Assembly (NCBI GenBank): GCA_023423895.1
Contig: JAFAER010000050.1
Location: 1 to 64,000 of the forward strand
Reading direction: 5' to 3'
DNA from: Pseudomonadota bacterium
GTDB lineage: Bacteria; Myxococcota_A; Polyangia; Polyangiales; Polyangiaceae
DNA: 64,000 nucleotides
Shown here: positions 35,345-43,532 of the stretch, piece after piece
Position numbering within the stretch: the first letter of the stretch is position 1
Layout: each line of letters starts with the position of its first letter
Position numbers and translations under genes: made by a program
Notes under the pieces: generated by a model
Seen by the model: only the letters and a program-made list of their open reading frames with translations
What the model was told of the DNA's origin: nothing
The model's database searches: none

Positions 35345-35959
35345 TCAGCGCGGGGCAGCGGAGCGTCGGTCGAGCTCGTTGGTCACGATGGCGACCACGT
35401 CGTCGGCGTGAAGGCTCACAGGGCCGATCGAGGTGCGCTGCGCCCCGGCAGCGACCAGCTGCGCGCGGATGTCGTCGGGGATGCCGAGATGATCGCCGAT
35501 GACGAACAGCTCGTGTGCCGTGCCGAGACCGCCCACGGAACGGATGTCCGGAGCTTCCTCGTCGAGGATCCACGGCCTCGCGTCGTCGACGTCGGCGAGC
35601 ACGCGCTCGAAGCCACCGCGAGCGACCGCGAAGCCTGGCTTCACGGTGACCCACGACGAGGTGTCCTCGTCGGCGCGGCTCGCGAGCACCTTCTGCACCC
35701 GGACCGCAAGGCTTCGCTCGTCGGGACGGAGGAACTGCACGGCGGCGCCGTCGACACGCACGATGCGCGGTGCAAGCGGCCCGCCGAGGAGGACGAGGTA
35801 CACGACCACGCCGCGACGGATGCCGTGAGAGGAGAGCATCGCTGCACGCAGGCAGCGAACGAGCACGTCGAGACGCCCGCTCGTGCCCGGAAGGTCGTCG
35901 AGGATGAACGCCTCCGACGAGCTCGCCTTCTGGCCGATGATGGCAAAATTCCGGACCAC
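35345..35959 (-). CDS. TrmY-like SPOUT RNA methyltransferase
   Basis: This 204-residue protein matches TrmY/DUF358 SPOUT enzymes. Segments include FAIIGQKASSSEAFILDDLP, SHGIRRGVVVYLVLLGG, RVDGAAVQFLRPDERSLAV and a LGTAHELFVIGDHLGIP-like knot region. In archaea TrmY methylates N1 of pseudouridine-54 in tRNA. Bacterial homologues exist but are sparse, and their substrates are unproven. The gene uses a GTG start without a clear ribosome site. It lies upstream of the deformylase gene on the same strand with a 113-base gap, so shared transcription is possible. The link between tRNA modification and N-terminal processing is suggestive but unproven. Confidence 0.8.
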   Translation of the reverse strand: MVRNFAIIGQKASSSEAFILDDLPGTSGRLDVLVRCLRAAMLSSHGIRRGVVVYLVLLGGPLAPRIVRVDGAAVQFLRPDERSLAVRVQKVLASRADEDTSSWVTVKPGFAVARGGFERVLADVDDARPWILDEEAPDIRSVGGLGTAHELFVIGDHLGIPDDIRAQLVAAGAQRTSIGPVSLHADDVVAIVTNELDRRSAAPR

Positions 35960-36071
35960 GGCGGCAGCATAGGCCGCTGGAGGCCCCGCCGCGACCGTTC
36001 GAGCACCGAACGCTGCCGCACGCCGAGACGACGCCTGCGGGAGCGCGGCAGCGGACTCATCCTGCGCGTGG

Positions 36072-37217
36072 ATGAAGCGCGTCCCGCTCGTCGTCTTGCT
36101 TCTCGTCGCCGCTGTCCTCTGGCTGCCGGCCGTCCATCTCTTCCATCAGCCGGACGAGACGGCGATCGCCGAAAAGCTCGCCGGACGGCAGGTCGCGAGC
36201 CCGGCGCGGAGCGGCGCTGCGATGAGGGCCGTCAATCCCGAGTGGGATTTCATGCGACGCACGTACGTCGTCCTCGCGCTGGCGAACCGGGCGCTCGCCC
36301 GGCCCGAAGAGCAAGCGCGCGCGCTCGCGGCGATCGACGCCATCCTCGACGCGACGCTCGCGCTCGCCGAGGAGCACGGCGACGAGCACTTCATGCTCCC
36401 GTACGCCACGAACGGGACGTTCATGGATCCGGGCGCGCGGAGCCTCTTCATCGACGGCGAGATCGTGATGATGATCGCGGCTCGTGACCTGGTCCGTCCC
36501 CGTGACGCAACTCGCGAGGAGGCATCGTCTCGGGCTCGGCGCATCGAGCGGGCGCTTCGCGCCAGCCCGAGCCTCTCCGGCGAGAGCTACCCGAACGAGT
36601 GCTGGACGTTCTGCAACACCACGGCGCTCGCCGCGCTGAGGATGCTCGATCGCGTCTCCGGCTCGGACGAGCATGCTCCGCTCTCGCGTGACTGGGTCGC
36701 GTATGCGAAGACGCACCTCCTCGAGCCCGCTACCGGCCTGCTCGTCTCGAGCTACGCGTGGGACGGCCGCGTGCTCGACGGTCCCGAGGGATCGTCGCTC
36801 TGGATGAGCGCACACAACTTGCTCGTCATCGACGAGGACTTCGCCCGCGATCAGTACACGCGCGCGCGTCGTGAGCTCGGCAGGACGTTCCTCGGCTTCG
36901 GCTGGGCACGTGAATGGCCCGCAGGCACGGCGCCGACGCCGGACGTCGACTCGGGGCCGATCGTACCTTTGCTCGACGCGAGCGCGGGATCGAGTGGGCT
37001 CGCGATCCTCGGCGCGAGCGCGTTCGGTGACACACGCTACCGCCGCGAGCTCCTCACCTCGCTGGAGCTCGCCGGCTTCCGTGACGAGACGACGGGCCGG
37101 TACCGCGCGAGCAACGACGTCGGCGATGCGGTCGTCCTCTACGCGCTCTCGTTCGGGCCGCTCTGGGAGCGCGTACGGGGCCACGCCTTGCCCCTCGAGA
37201 TCGGAGGACTGCGATGA
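36072..37217 (+). CDS. Membrane-anchored alpha/alpha-barrel protein, linalool dehydratase/isomerase-like at best
   Basis: The protein has 381 residues. An N-terminal hydrophobic helix (about 4-22) looks like an uncleaved anchor, followed by many amphipathic helices with Gly/Asp/Asn turns. Motifs of interest are SGESYPNECWTFCNTTALA and EGSSLWMSAHNLLVID. The spaced Tyr, Asn, Glu, Trp and Cys residues resemble a toroidal (alpha/alpha)6 fold, and I see limited similarity to linalool dehydratase/isomerase-type proteins; this is a weak guess. The ATG at 36072 has no ribosome site. It overlaps the next small gene by four bases, so the two are translationally coupled. Confidence 0.6.
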   Translation: MKRVPLVVLLLVAAVLWLPAVHLFHQPDETAIAEKLAGRQVASPARSGAAMRAVNPEWDFMRRTYVVLALANRALARPEEQARALAAIDAILDATLALAEEHGDEHFMLPYATNGTFMDPGARSLFIDGEIVMMIAARDLVRPRDATREEASSRARRIERALRASPSLSGESYPNECWTFCNTTALAALRMLDRVSGSDEHAPLSRDWVAYAKTHLLEPATGLLVSSYAWDGRVLDGPEGSSLWMSAHNLLVIDEDFARDQYTRARRELGRTFLGFGWAREWPAGTAPTPDVDSGPIVPLLDASAGSSGLAILGASAFGDTRYRRELLTSLELAGFRDETTGRYRASNDVGDAVVLYALSFGPLWERVRGHALPLEIGGLR

Positions 37218-37450
37218 GGCGGCCTGCGTTGCTCGTCGCCGTCGCGGCAGGGATCGCCGTCGCGTACGCCGTCGCACGGCTCGCGGGGTGGGCGGATCAC
37301 ACGAGCGCGCTCGCGGGAATGCCTACCTTGCCGGCCTCGCTATTCCTCGGGCCCGGCTTCGTCGTCCTCCATCTCACGACGGTGATCGTCGTGCCGATCC
37401 TGGCGATCACCGCGCTGCTCGATGCGCTCCTGATGTTCCGCAGGAGGTGA
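37214..37450 (+). CDS. Small two-helix membrane protein coupled to the barrel protein
   Basis: The 78-residue protein has two hydrophobic helices (about 5-22 and 40-70) and a short charged C-terminus (MFRRR). The start ATG overlaps the stop of the preceding gene (ATGA). It has no motif and matches no family I know. Coupling suggests that it is a membrane partner of the 36072-37217 product. Confidence 0.6.
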   Translation: MRRPALLVAVAAGIAVAYAVARLAGWADHTSALAGMPTLPASLFLGPGFVVLHLTTVIVVPILAITALLDALLMFRRR

Positions 37451-37463
37451 CGGGCACGCGAGG

Positions 37464-38105
37464 TCAGCCGGCCGTCACGCGACCGTCCTGCTCGAGCGAG
37501 ATGCGTGGCCCCACGTGACGAGGCGTGCGGCCCACGGACACGTCGACGAGCGCCTTCGTTCGAGAGATGACCTCACGCGCCTCGAACCAGGCCGCGCCGC
37601 GATAGAGACGCTGATCGGCGGGCACTCCTTCGGCTGCCATCCCGAGCGAGCGCGCGACCCACACGGCGCGCGGAAGGTGGAACTGCTGCGTGACGATCAC
37701 GACGCGCTCTGCGCCGAACACGTTCTTCGCGCGCCACACGGAGCTGTACGTGTCGAAGCCGGCGTGGTCCATGAAGATCGCCGACGGAGGCACCCCGCGG
37801 GCTTCGAGCCACACGCGCATCGCGTTCGGTTCGTCGTATCCGGTCGTCCCGTGGTCTCCACTGACGATGATGCGTCGGACGCGGCCGCTCTCGTAGAGCG
37901 CGAGGCTCGAAGCAAGGCGATCCTGGAGAACCGGGGATGGTGCCCCGTCGACCGTGAGGCCTGCGCCGAGGACGAGCGCACAGTCGATCGGCCCCTCGAC
38001 TCGCTTCTCCCGCCCGCCGACGAGGACCGCGGCGTTCGCGACGGCGACGGCCGCGGCGAGGACGGAAGCAACGAGAAGGAGACGGCGTCGCGCGAGGATC
38101 CGCAT
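37464..38105 (-). CDS. DUF218 (SanA/YdcF/ElyC) family protein
   Basis: The 213-residue protein has an N-terminal hydrophobic helix with an Arg-rich start, so it is membrane-anchored with the domain outside. The DUF218 core has LVLGAGLTVDG, IIVSGDHG, YDEPNAMRVWLEARG, DHAGFDTYSS, then VVIVTQQFHLPRAVWVARSLG. SanA relatives are involved in envelope barrier function, and ElyC in lipid carrier metabolism. The specific role is not evident. It converges on the small membrane gene above with a gap of about 13 bases. A second DUF218 gene is cut by the right end of the window (63642). Confidence 0.82.
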   Translation of the reverse strand: MRILARRRLLLVASVLAAAVAVANAAVLVGGREKRVEGPIDCALVLGAGLTVDGAPSPVLQDRLASSLALYESGRVRRIIVSGDHGTTGYDEPNAMRVWLEARGVPPSAIFMDHAGFDTYSSVWRAKNVFGAERVVIVTQQFHLPRAVWVARSLGMAAEGVPADQRLYRGAAWFEAREVISRTKALVDVSVGRTPRHVGPRISLEQDGRVTAG

Positions 38106-38156
38106 GACCGATCTACGCGCGACCGCGCGGTGCCATTCCCGCCGTCAGCGATCGGC

Positions 38157-39764
38157 TCAGGACGCGCCCGCCGGCTTTCCGACCGCCTTCGCGATGGCGT
38201 CGGCCTCGACGGCCCGCTCCTCGGCGCGCTTCTTCTGCGCCGGATCTTCGAGCAAGCCAGCCGCCTTCCGAAACCGCGCGGCGACGTCCGCCAGGTAAGG
38301 CGCGGCCGCATCGCCGTCCGGCGGCGAGAGCGATCGGAGATGAGCCGCGTCGTACGCAGCCAGTCCGGCGATCCGGGCCGGGGCCTCGCTCGCGAGCGCA
38401 TCGAGCGCGCCGGTGTCGGTCAGATGAATCGCGGCCGGCGAAGGCGCCGCCATCATGTCCTTCGGGCCATTGGGCCCCTTCGCGAGCGCGAGAGCCACCG
38501 CCAGGACGAGCCGCGCATCTTCGCTGTCCTTGTCCTTCGCGGCGAGGTGCGCCGCCTCGATGAAGTCGACGCGCCGCCAGTACCTCCGTCCCATTTCGAG
38601 CCGCTCGCGCGCCGAGGTCTCGGACGGAGGCGCTTTCAGCCCGAGCTGGGCTAGCGCGTCACGTTTCGCGGGCTCGTTCGGGATGAGCGCGAGGACCGTC
38701 TCTCGATGGAGGCTCGCGTTCGCGTCCGCGTTTGGCAGGAGGAGCGCGTCGAGGGCATCGATCCGCCGCCCCCCGTACAGCTTCGAGAGGAGCGCGCGCG
38801 TCCGATCGACACGTGCATCCTGCACGATTCCCGCCGCGGCGAAGTCGGCGAGCCCCACCAGCGCGGCGTCCCGACCTCGCACCTTCCGCGGCTCGAGCGC
38901 CTCGTCGAGCGCCGCTTCGTATACAGCCTTGAGCTCCTTGTCCCACGTGCTCGGCGTGGGCGCGCTCCGGATGCGGTCGACGAGCCGGAGATCGGCCATG
39001 CCGGCCTCCATCGCGACGACGCCACGCGCGAGCCCGACGAGCTCGCTCGCCGGCGCGCTGAGGGCGTCGATGGCGGCCGCTTGCTCGACCATCCATTCAC
39101 GCAGCGGCCCCTGGATGAAGCGCTTCACCTTCTCCTTGTCGGAGGCGTCCTTCATCGACGGCGCGTTCGCCGCCGTCCGGGAGAGCTTCGAAGCGAGCGA
39201 CAGCCCGATCGTCATCTGCCCCGCCGTCCCGGCGACCGTCCCCTTCGCTGCGGCGAGCGCAGGATCGGTGATCGCATCGGCGCACTCGATCGGCGCGAGC
39301 TCGGCGCGCATCGCACGGATCACCGGAGCGAGCTCCGGCGCAACCACCTCCGTCTCGATGGTCGCGAGCAGGGCGTTCCGCTTGGCGGCGTCTTTCTCGA
39401 CGAGCGCCGCCGACAGGTCCGACGGCTTTGGCTTCACGGCTGCGGGCTTCGCGAACGCCGTGCACGATGCCGGCGCCGGCGGGACGCCCTTCGCCTTCAG
39501 GGCCTTCGACCACGCGTCCGAGCGAACGTCCTTGGCCTCCGCCCGAGGCGTCTTGGGATCGCGCGGCTCCGCGGGCAGTGCCCAGACCGCGCTTTCCCGG
39601 GAAGCCCCCGGGCCGTCCGCCTGCGCCGCGCTGGCGTCCGCGGCCCCCGCCGTCGACGCGGGCACGCGAGGCTGGACAGGCTGCGCACCAGCGCCTCCAC
39701 ATCCGAGGCATCCGAGGCCAAGCGCAACAGCGACCATCGCCGCGAGTCCGAGCGTCTTCTTCAT
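38157..39764 (-). CDS. Large secreted lipoprotein, unknown function
   Basis: The 535-residue protein has a signal peptide (AALAMVAV-like hydrophobic core) with several Cys; the likely lipobox is LGCLGC, with Cys22. A linker rich in Ala/Pro/Gln follows. The rest, about 450 residues, is helical with Arg/Glu/Ala-rich segments and no family I recognise; it may contain repeated helix pairs of the TPR/SEL type, but no consensus is clear. The ATG at 39764 is chosen because the residues upstream look non-coding. It is divergent from the VWC lipoprotein gene with 286 bases between. Confidence 0.65.
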   Translation of the reverse strand: MKKTLGLAAMVAVALGLGCLGCGGAGAQPVQPRVPASTAGAADASAAQADGPGASRESAVWALPAEPRDPKTPRAEAKDVRSDAWSKALKAKGVPPAPASCTAFAKPAAVKPKPSDLSAALVEKDAAKRNALLATIETEVVAPELAPVIRAMRAELAPIECADAITDPALAAAKGTVAGTAGQMTIGLSLASKLSRTAANAPSMKDASDKEKVKRFIQGPLREWMVEQAAAIDALSAPASELVGLARGVVAMEAGMADLRLVDRIRSAPTPSTWDKELKAVYEAALDEALEPRKVRGRDAALVGLADFAAAGIVQDARVDRTRALLSKLYGGRRIDALDALLLPNADANASLHRETVLALIPNEPAKRDALAQLGLKAPPSETSARERLEMGRRYWRRVDFIEAAHLAAKDKDSEDARLVLAVALALAKGPNGPKDMMAAPSPAAIHLTDTGALDALASEAPARIAGLAAYDAAHLRSLSPPDGDAAAPYLADVAARFRKAAGLLEDPAQKKRAEERAVEADAIAKAVGKPAGAS

Positions 39765-40050
39765 CCTGCTTTCTTCCTCGAGGGCCCCACGAACTACTCG
39801 CTTCGAGCCCGGCTCAGAAGAAGAAGTTCCGACGAAAACCACTGGAGATACGTGCAGGACTGAGGCTAACGCAGCGCATCAGGAAGTATCCGCTCGTGTC
39901 ACCCTTGACCATACACTGGCTCGTGCTAGACCGCGCCGGTCCGGACTCGACGAGCTCTAGCTTGGCACTCTGGGAGAGGGAACCAGGGAAGAGTCGTGGA
40001 CGCGTCTCGCAGGGGAAGTCGCTGTCGCTGAACGGCCGCTGGAGGGTCTC
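39765..40050. promoter_or_regulatory. Divergent promoter region, one candidate promoter for the VWC gene
   Basis: At 39905-39910 there is TTGACC, and 16 bases later TGCTAGACC supplies an extended -10 (TAGACC at 39927-39932). This would read towards the gene starting at 40051. High-GC genomes show such matches by chance, so this is only a candidate. Confidence 0.3.
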
Positions 40051-40791
40051 GTGATCATGTCGTTTTCGCGTTTCGTCGTTTCGGGTCTCCTCGTCGCTGC
40101 GATCGCGGCGGTCACCGGGTGCTCCTCGGAAGAGAGTGGCAGCGCCAAGGGAGAAGAAAACGTCGCGGTCACCGAGAGCGAGTTGAAGCTCACGGGCACG
40201 CGCTATCTCGGAAAGCTCAAGAGCGGCGAGACCCGCACCGGCTACTACTACGCCCCGCCGACGTACCGTTCGTACGGTTTCGACGCCACGGGCGGCGACG
40301 AGATCACCGTCGACGTGAAGTCCGTCTACGGCGACGGCATGGGCTGGATCACCGACTCGAACTACAACGTCCTCGCGTTCAACGACGACGCGTCTCGGTC
40401 CACGCTCGACGCGAAGGTCAAGTACAATGTCCCCGTCGGGCAGCCCTCCAAGTCCTACCGCATCGTCTTCCGCGACTACGACCTGCTCGAGGCGACGTTC
40501 AGCGTCACGTTGAACATCAAGAGCACCGTGCCGGCGACGTGCAGCTACGACGGGCAGACCTACCAGGCCGGCGATGAGTTCGAGGCGACCGACGGGTGCA
40601 ACACGTGCACCTGCGGTTCGGGCGGATCGGTCGGTTGCACCAAGAAGGCGTGCGTCTGCAACCCGGCGGCCGAGCCGCACCGCACCTACGTCGGTACTCC
40701 GCAGCAGTGCATGCTCATCCGCTACAGCTGCCCGGCCGGTCAGGTCTTGTTCTCGAACAACTGCGGCTGCGGCTGCGAAATCACGCAGTAG
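40051..40791 (+). CDS. Lipoprotein with a von Willebrand factor C-like domain
   Basis: The protein is 246 residues from the GTG at 40051; an ATG at 40057 is the alternative, and GGAGGG sits nearby for both. A lipobox (AVTGC) is followed by a beta-sandwich-like region (about 45-165) with TYRSYGFDATGGDEITVDV and YRIVFRDYDLLEATFSVTL, similar to peptidase-accessory CUB/PPC-like folds. A VWC-like Cys module follows: CSYDGQTYQAGDEF, then DGCNTCTCGSGG, VGCTKKACVC, and finally a further Cys-rich tail (GQVLFSNNCGCGCEI). VWC domains are common in eukaryotes and occur in some myxobacteria. A surface adhesion or binding function is inferred. It is divergent from the lipoprotein gene at 39764. Confidence 0.7.
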   Translation: MIMSFSRFVVSGLLVAAIAAVTGCSSEESGSAKGEENVAVTESELKLTGTRYLGKLKSGETRTGYYYAPPTYRSYGFDATGGDEITVDVKSVYGDGMGWITDSNYNVLAFNDDASRSTLDAKVKYNVPVGQPSKSYRIVFRDYDLLEATFSVTLNIKSTVPATCSYDGQTYQAGDEFEATDGCNTCTCGSGGSVGCTKKACVCNPAAEPHRTYVGTPQQCMLIRYSCPAGQVLFSNNCGCGCEITQ

Positions 40792-40832
40792 AGAAGCGGC
40801 GCCGCATCCCGCTTCCGCGGAACCGCGGGCGT

Positions 40833-40856
40833 GATCGTGGACCGGATCGTGGACCG
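40833..40856. repeat. Perfect 12-bp tandem duplication
   Basis: GATCGTGGACCG is present twice in tandem, just past the VWC gene stop. The downstream part of this gap contains a T6 run at about 40886. Neither has an assignable function; the duplication is probably slippage. Confidence 0.6.
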
Positions 40857-40923
40857 ATCCTGACGGTGTAGCCGGCGACGAGGCGACTTTTTTCGCCCGC
40901 CCGGCAACACCAGGCCGGGACGG

Positions 40924-41520
40924 TTGTCCGGTCGAGGCGTGATCGAGCTCTTGGTCCTCGGAGCGACGCTGGCCACCGCCGCGTGGGCGAAGGGGGTGCA
41001 GGCCCATCGGAAGAGCACGGCATCGCGCGCGCTCGAGCGGTACGCGTCGTCGCGCGGGCTCCTCTTCGTCCCTGCGCCGCGCGACAGCCCACGCTCGGGC
41101 CCGCAGGTCGTCGGTCTGCGCGACGACGCGCGTTTCGTCGTCGACCTCTATCGGCTCGGCGGAGAGATACGCACGCGCGTCTCGGCGACACCGCTACGCG
41201 GGTGCACCCCCGTGCTCTCCGTGCTCCAGCGCGGGATGTTCACGGTCGGGCGCGCCGCCTACCGCTTCGGCGACGAGACGCTGGATCACGCCTATGTCGT
41301 CCCGACCGGCACCGCCGAAGACGTGGACGGCCTCCGCGCGTTCGCCGCCGCTCTCCTCCATCTCCACGAGCGGTGCAAAGGTGTCTGGCTGGCGTCGGAC
41401 AAGGGCAAGGTCAGCGTCTCGTGGCGTGGGCTCGAGAGCGATCCGATCGTCCTCGACGCTGCGCGCGACCTCACGCTGGCGGTCGCTGCCTGGCGCCGCT
41501 CAAACGTGCCCTATCGGTGA
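40924..41520 (+). CDS. Membrane-anchored protein of unknown function
   Basis: The protein is 198 residues from a TTG at 40924; a GTG at 40939 is an equal candidate. An N-terminal helix (VIELLVLGATLATAAWA) is followed by a cytoplasmic or periplasmic beta-rich domain with a VVGLRDDARFVVDLY motif and a Trp-rich C-terminus. No known family. It precedes the coiled-coil gene by about 110 bases on the same strand. Confidence 0.5.
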   Translation: MSGRGVIELLVLGATLATAAWAKGVQAHRKSTASRALERYASSRGLLFVPAPRDSPRSGPQVVGLRDDARFVVDLYRLGGEIRTRVSATPLRGCTPVLSVLQRGMFTVGRAAYRFGDETLDHAYVVPTGTAEDVDGLRAFAAALLHLHERCKGVWLASDKGKVSVSWRGLESDPIVLDAARDLTLAVAAWRRSNVPYR

Positions 41521-41628
41521 GCGCCAAGCGCGCTGCGTGCGTTCGTGACTCGGGACGTCATCGAGCGTGCATGAAGATTTCTTCCAAACCTCGACCCAGC
41601 AGCGGCGTCCCAACGGAGAGGGTCGACG

Positions 41629-42396
41629 ATGCCGAGTGAACCGAGGGATCGACGTGACGAGAGCGTGCAGTTCTCGCTGAAGGAGCTGCTGAAGCTCGAA
41701 GATCAACGCGTCATGGAGCAGGCGCGCGAGCGCGACGCCCGTGAAGCGGCCGCCGCTCGGGAACGTGACGAAGCGGAGCGACGCCGGCAGGCCGATGCGG
41801 CAGCGGCGGCGCGGGCGGAGGAGGAAGAGCGCGAACGGAAGCAACGGAGTGAGCTCGAAGAGCTTGCGCGCCACGAGGCGATGGAGAAGGCGATCGTCGA
41901 GCAAGCTCGCCTCGAGGTCGAGGTCCGCGCCCGCACGGAGGAGCGCGAACGAGAGCGACGCCATGAGATCGAGATCGAGCGTCTTCGCAGCGTGAGCAAG
42001 AAGGGCCCGTCGCTCGGGGCGCCCCTCGTGCTCGCCGCCGGGCTGGGTGGAGGAGTGATGTTCCTAGTGGCGCTGGCGATCCACCTCGGCGTGCACGAGC
42101 CTTCCGTCGCGGCGCGAGTCGCCGAGCTCCAGCGGAGGGCGGACGCCTTGGAGGCACGCGCCGACGACGTGGCGCGTCAGCGCGACGAGCAGAAGCGGTT
42201 CGTCGGCGAGCGCGACGCGCAGCTCGCCGACCTGCAGACGAAGCTCGCCGCGCTTGCGACCAAGCCAGCGGCGCCACCAGGTCCGATCAAGCTCGGCCAC
42301 ACGACGACGCTGCGCGGCAAGGTCCCGGAAAAGGAGAAAGAGGTTCCGTGTCTGCAGGGTGATCCCATGTGCTTCTCGTTGAAAACGGGCCGCTGA
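41629..42396 (+). CDS. Single-pass membrane protein with flanking coiled coils
   Basis: The protein has 255 residues. A highly charged Arg/Glu/Ala coiled coil (about 15-120) precedes one membrane helix (LVLAAGLGGGVMFLVALAIHLGV) at about 135-155. A second coiled coil follows at about 158-205 (VAELQRRADALEARADDVARQRDEQ). The C-terminus has two Cys within PCLQGDPMC. The design suggests a membrane-spanning scaffold, or an envelope-linking or signalling adaptor. It resembles no named family that I can identify. The ATG at 41629 is the only start before the coding pattern begins. Confidence 0.65.
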   Translation: MPSEPRDRRDESVQFSLKELLKLEDQRVMEQARERDAREAAAARERDEAERRRQADAAAAARAEEEERERKQRSELEELARHEAMEKAIVEQARLEVEVRARTEERERERRHEIEIERLRSVSKKGPSLGAPLVLAAGLGGGVMFLVALAIHLGVHEPSVAARVAELQRRADALEARADDVARQRDEQKRFVGERDAQLADLQTKLAALATKPAAPPGPIKLGHTTTLRGKVPEKEKEVPCLQGDPMCFSLKTGR

Positions 42397-42427
42397 GCAG
42401 CGCGGCGCCGCGGTCTGTCGTATCCTG

Positions 42428-42796
42428 ATGGCCAGGATGGCCAGCGAAGACGAAAAAAGCGCTCCGCCCAGCGGCAAGACGGACGTTGTCTTGCTCGGGC
42501 CCCCGACCGCCGACGGCGCGGGCGTCCACGTGCTCCGCGCACGCGACGAGAGCGTCGAGGCAGGCGAGCTCCGCAACCTCGAAGAGGGCCGTCCGATCAC
42601 GGGTGAGGTCCTCACGCTCGCGCCGCGGAAGGACAACCCGCGCGTGCTCGACGTGAAGGAGAGCTACTCGCCGAATGCTCCGGGCGCGGTGGCGTCACCG
42701 AAGACGAAGGGGCCGGCCCAGGTGGCGACGCAGGCGTACCGAGACAACTGGGACGAGGTCTTCGCCCGACGTCCTCGGAATGCCGACCTGAACTGA
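42428..42796 (+). CDS. Small conserved-looking protein, unknown function
   Basis: The protein is 122 residues, or 119 from the ATG at 42437. A charged, Pro-rich N-tail is followed by a beta-rich stretch (VVLLGPPTADGAGVHVLRAR, ITGEVLTLAPRKDNPRVLDV) and a C-terminal QVATQAYRDNWDEVFARR motif. The ordered middle suggests a small fold. It follows the coiled-coil gene closely on the same strand and may be co-transcribed. No family recognised. Confidence 0.55.
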   Translation: MARMASEDEKSAPPSGKTDVVLLGPPTADGAGVHVLRARDESVEAGELRNLEEGRPITGEVLTLAPRKDNPRVLDVKESYSPNAPGAVASPKTKGPAQVATQAYRDNWDEVFARRPRNADLN

Positions 42797-42863
42797 ACGC
42801 CGCGCTGCCGCAGGAGGAGTCCGTCGGGCCGCGCGCAGCGAGGTTCGGATAAGATGGCGCGAC

Positions 42864-43406
42864 ATGCGTCGCTCCCTGCCGTTTGCCGGCATCGCTCAGC
42901 TCGTCGTCACTGCTCTCCTGTTCTCGACGTCGGCCGCCCACGCCGAAGACGATTGCCCGCCCGGCTCGGTGCACAAGACGCAGGACGGCTTCACGTTCTG
43001 CGAGCCGACCGTTTGCACGAACGACGGGCAGTGCAACTCGAACGAGGTCTGTCGCAAGGTCGGTCTCTGCATGGAGGTCGGCACGCTCGCCGACGCGGCG
43101 ACCGACGACGCCGGAAAGCGGCTCGTCGTCACGCAGCGCTGCGCGCCGGACAAGACGTGCCCGCAGAAGCAAACGTGCAGTGACCTCACGCGCTGCGTGT
43201 CGAAGTCCGACGCGCAGAAGATGGGCATCTTGCACCTCGAGGCGGCGCCGTCCGCGACGGCGGCGCCGGGCTCTGCCGTCGAGCCGAAGAAGTCGGCATG
43301 CGACTGCAACACGGTCGGCGCCGGCAGCGCCGGCGCGGGCGGGATCCTCACGGGCCTCGGCGCGCTCGTGCTCGTGACGCGGCGCCGGCGATCGCGCGCG
43401 CGCTGA
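42864..43406 (+). CDS. Cys-rich secreted protein with MYXO-CTERM-like tail
   Basis: The 180-residue protein has a signal peptide (SLPFAGIAQLVVTALLFSTSAAHA) and two Cys-rich segments (DCPPGSVHKTQDGFTFC, then CTNDGQCNSNEVCRKVGLC and CAPDKTCPQKQTC), which resemble EB or EGF-like disulfide modules. The C-terminus has a CDCN motif, a Gly-rich hydrophobic helix (GAGGILTGLGALVLV) and Arg-rich end TRRRRSRAR. This is the layout of a sorting tail (MYXO-CTERM type), where the Cys is lipid-modified after cleavage. A surface-anchored binding protein is inferred. The ATG at 42864 fits the signal peptide. Confidence 0.7.
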   Translation: MRRSLPFAGIAQLVVTALLFSTSAAHAEDDCPPGSVHKTQDGFTFCEPTVCTNDGQCNSNEVCRKVGLCMEVGTLADAATDDAGKRLVVTQRCAPDKTCPQKQTCSDLTRCVSKSDAQKMGILHLEAAPSATAAPGSAVEPKKSACDCNTVGAGSAGAGGILTGLGALVLVTRRRRSRAR

Positions 43407-43532
43407 TCGGCGGATCGCGCGAGATCCACGAGCCGTCTCCGGCTCTCTCGCGACGCCCAGGCGGATGCACGCCAGGCCTGTTTTTCAGGCCCGGCGCGAG
43501 AGGTGCGCACCAAACCTACATTGGCGCGCGGG

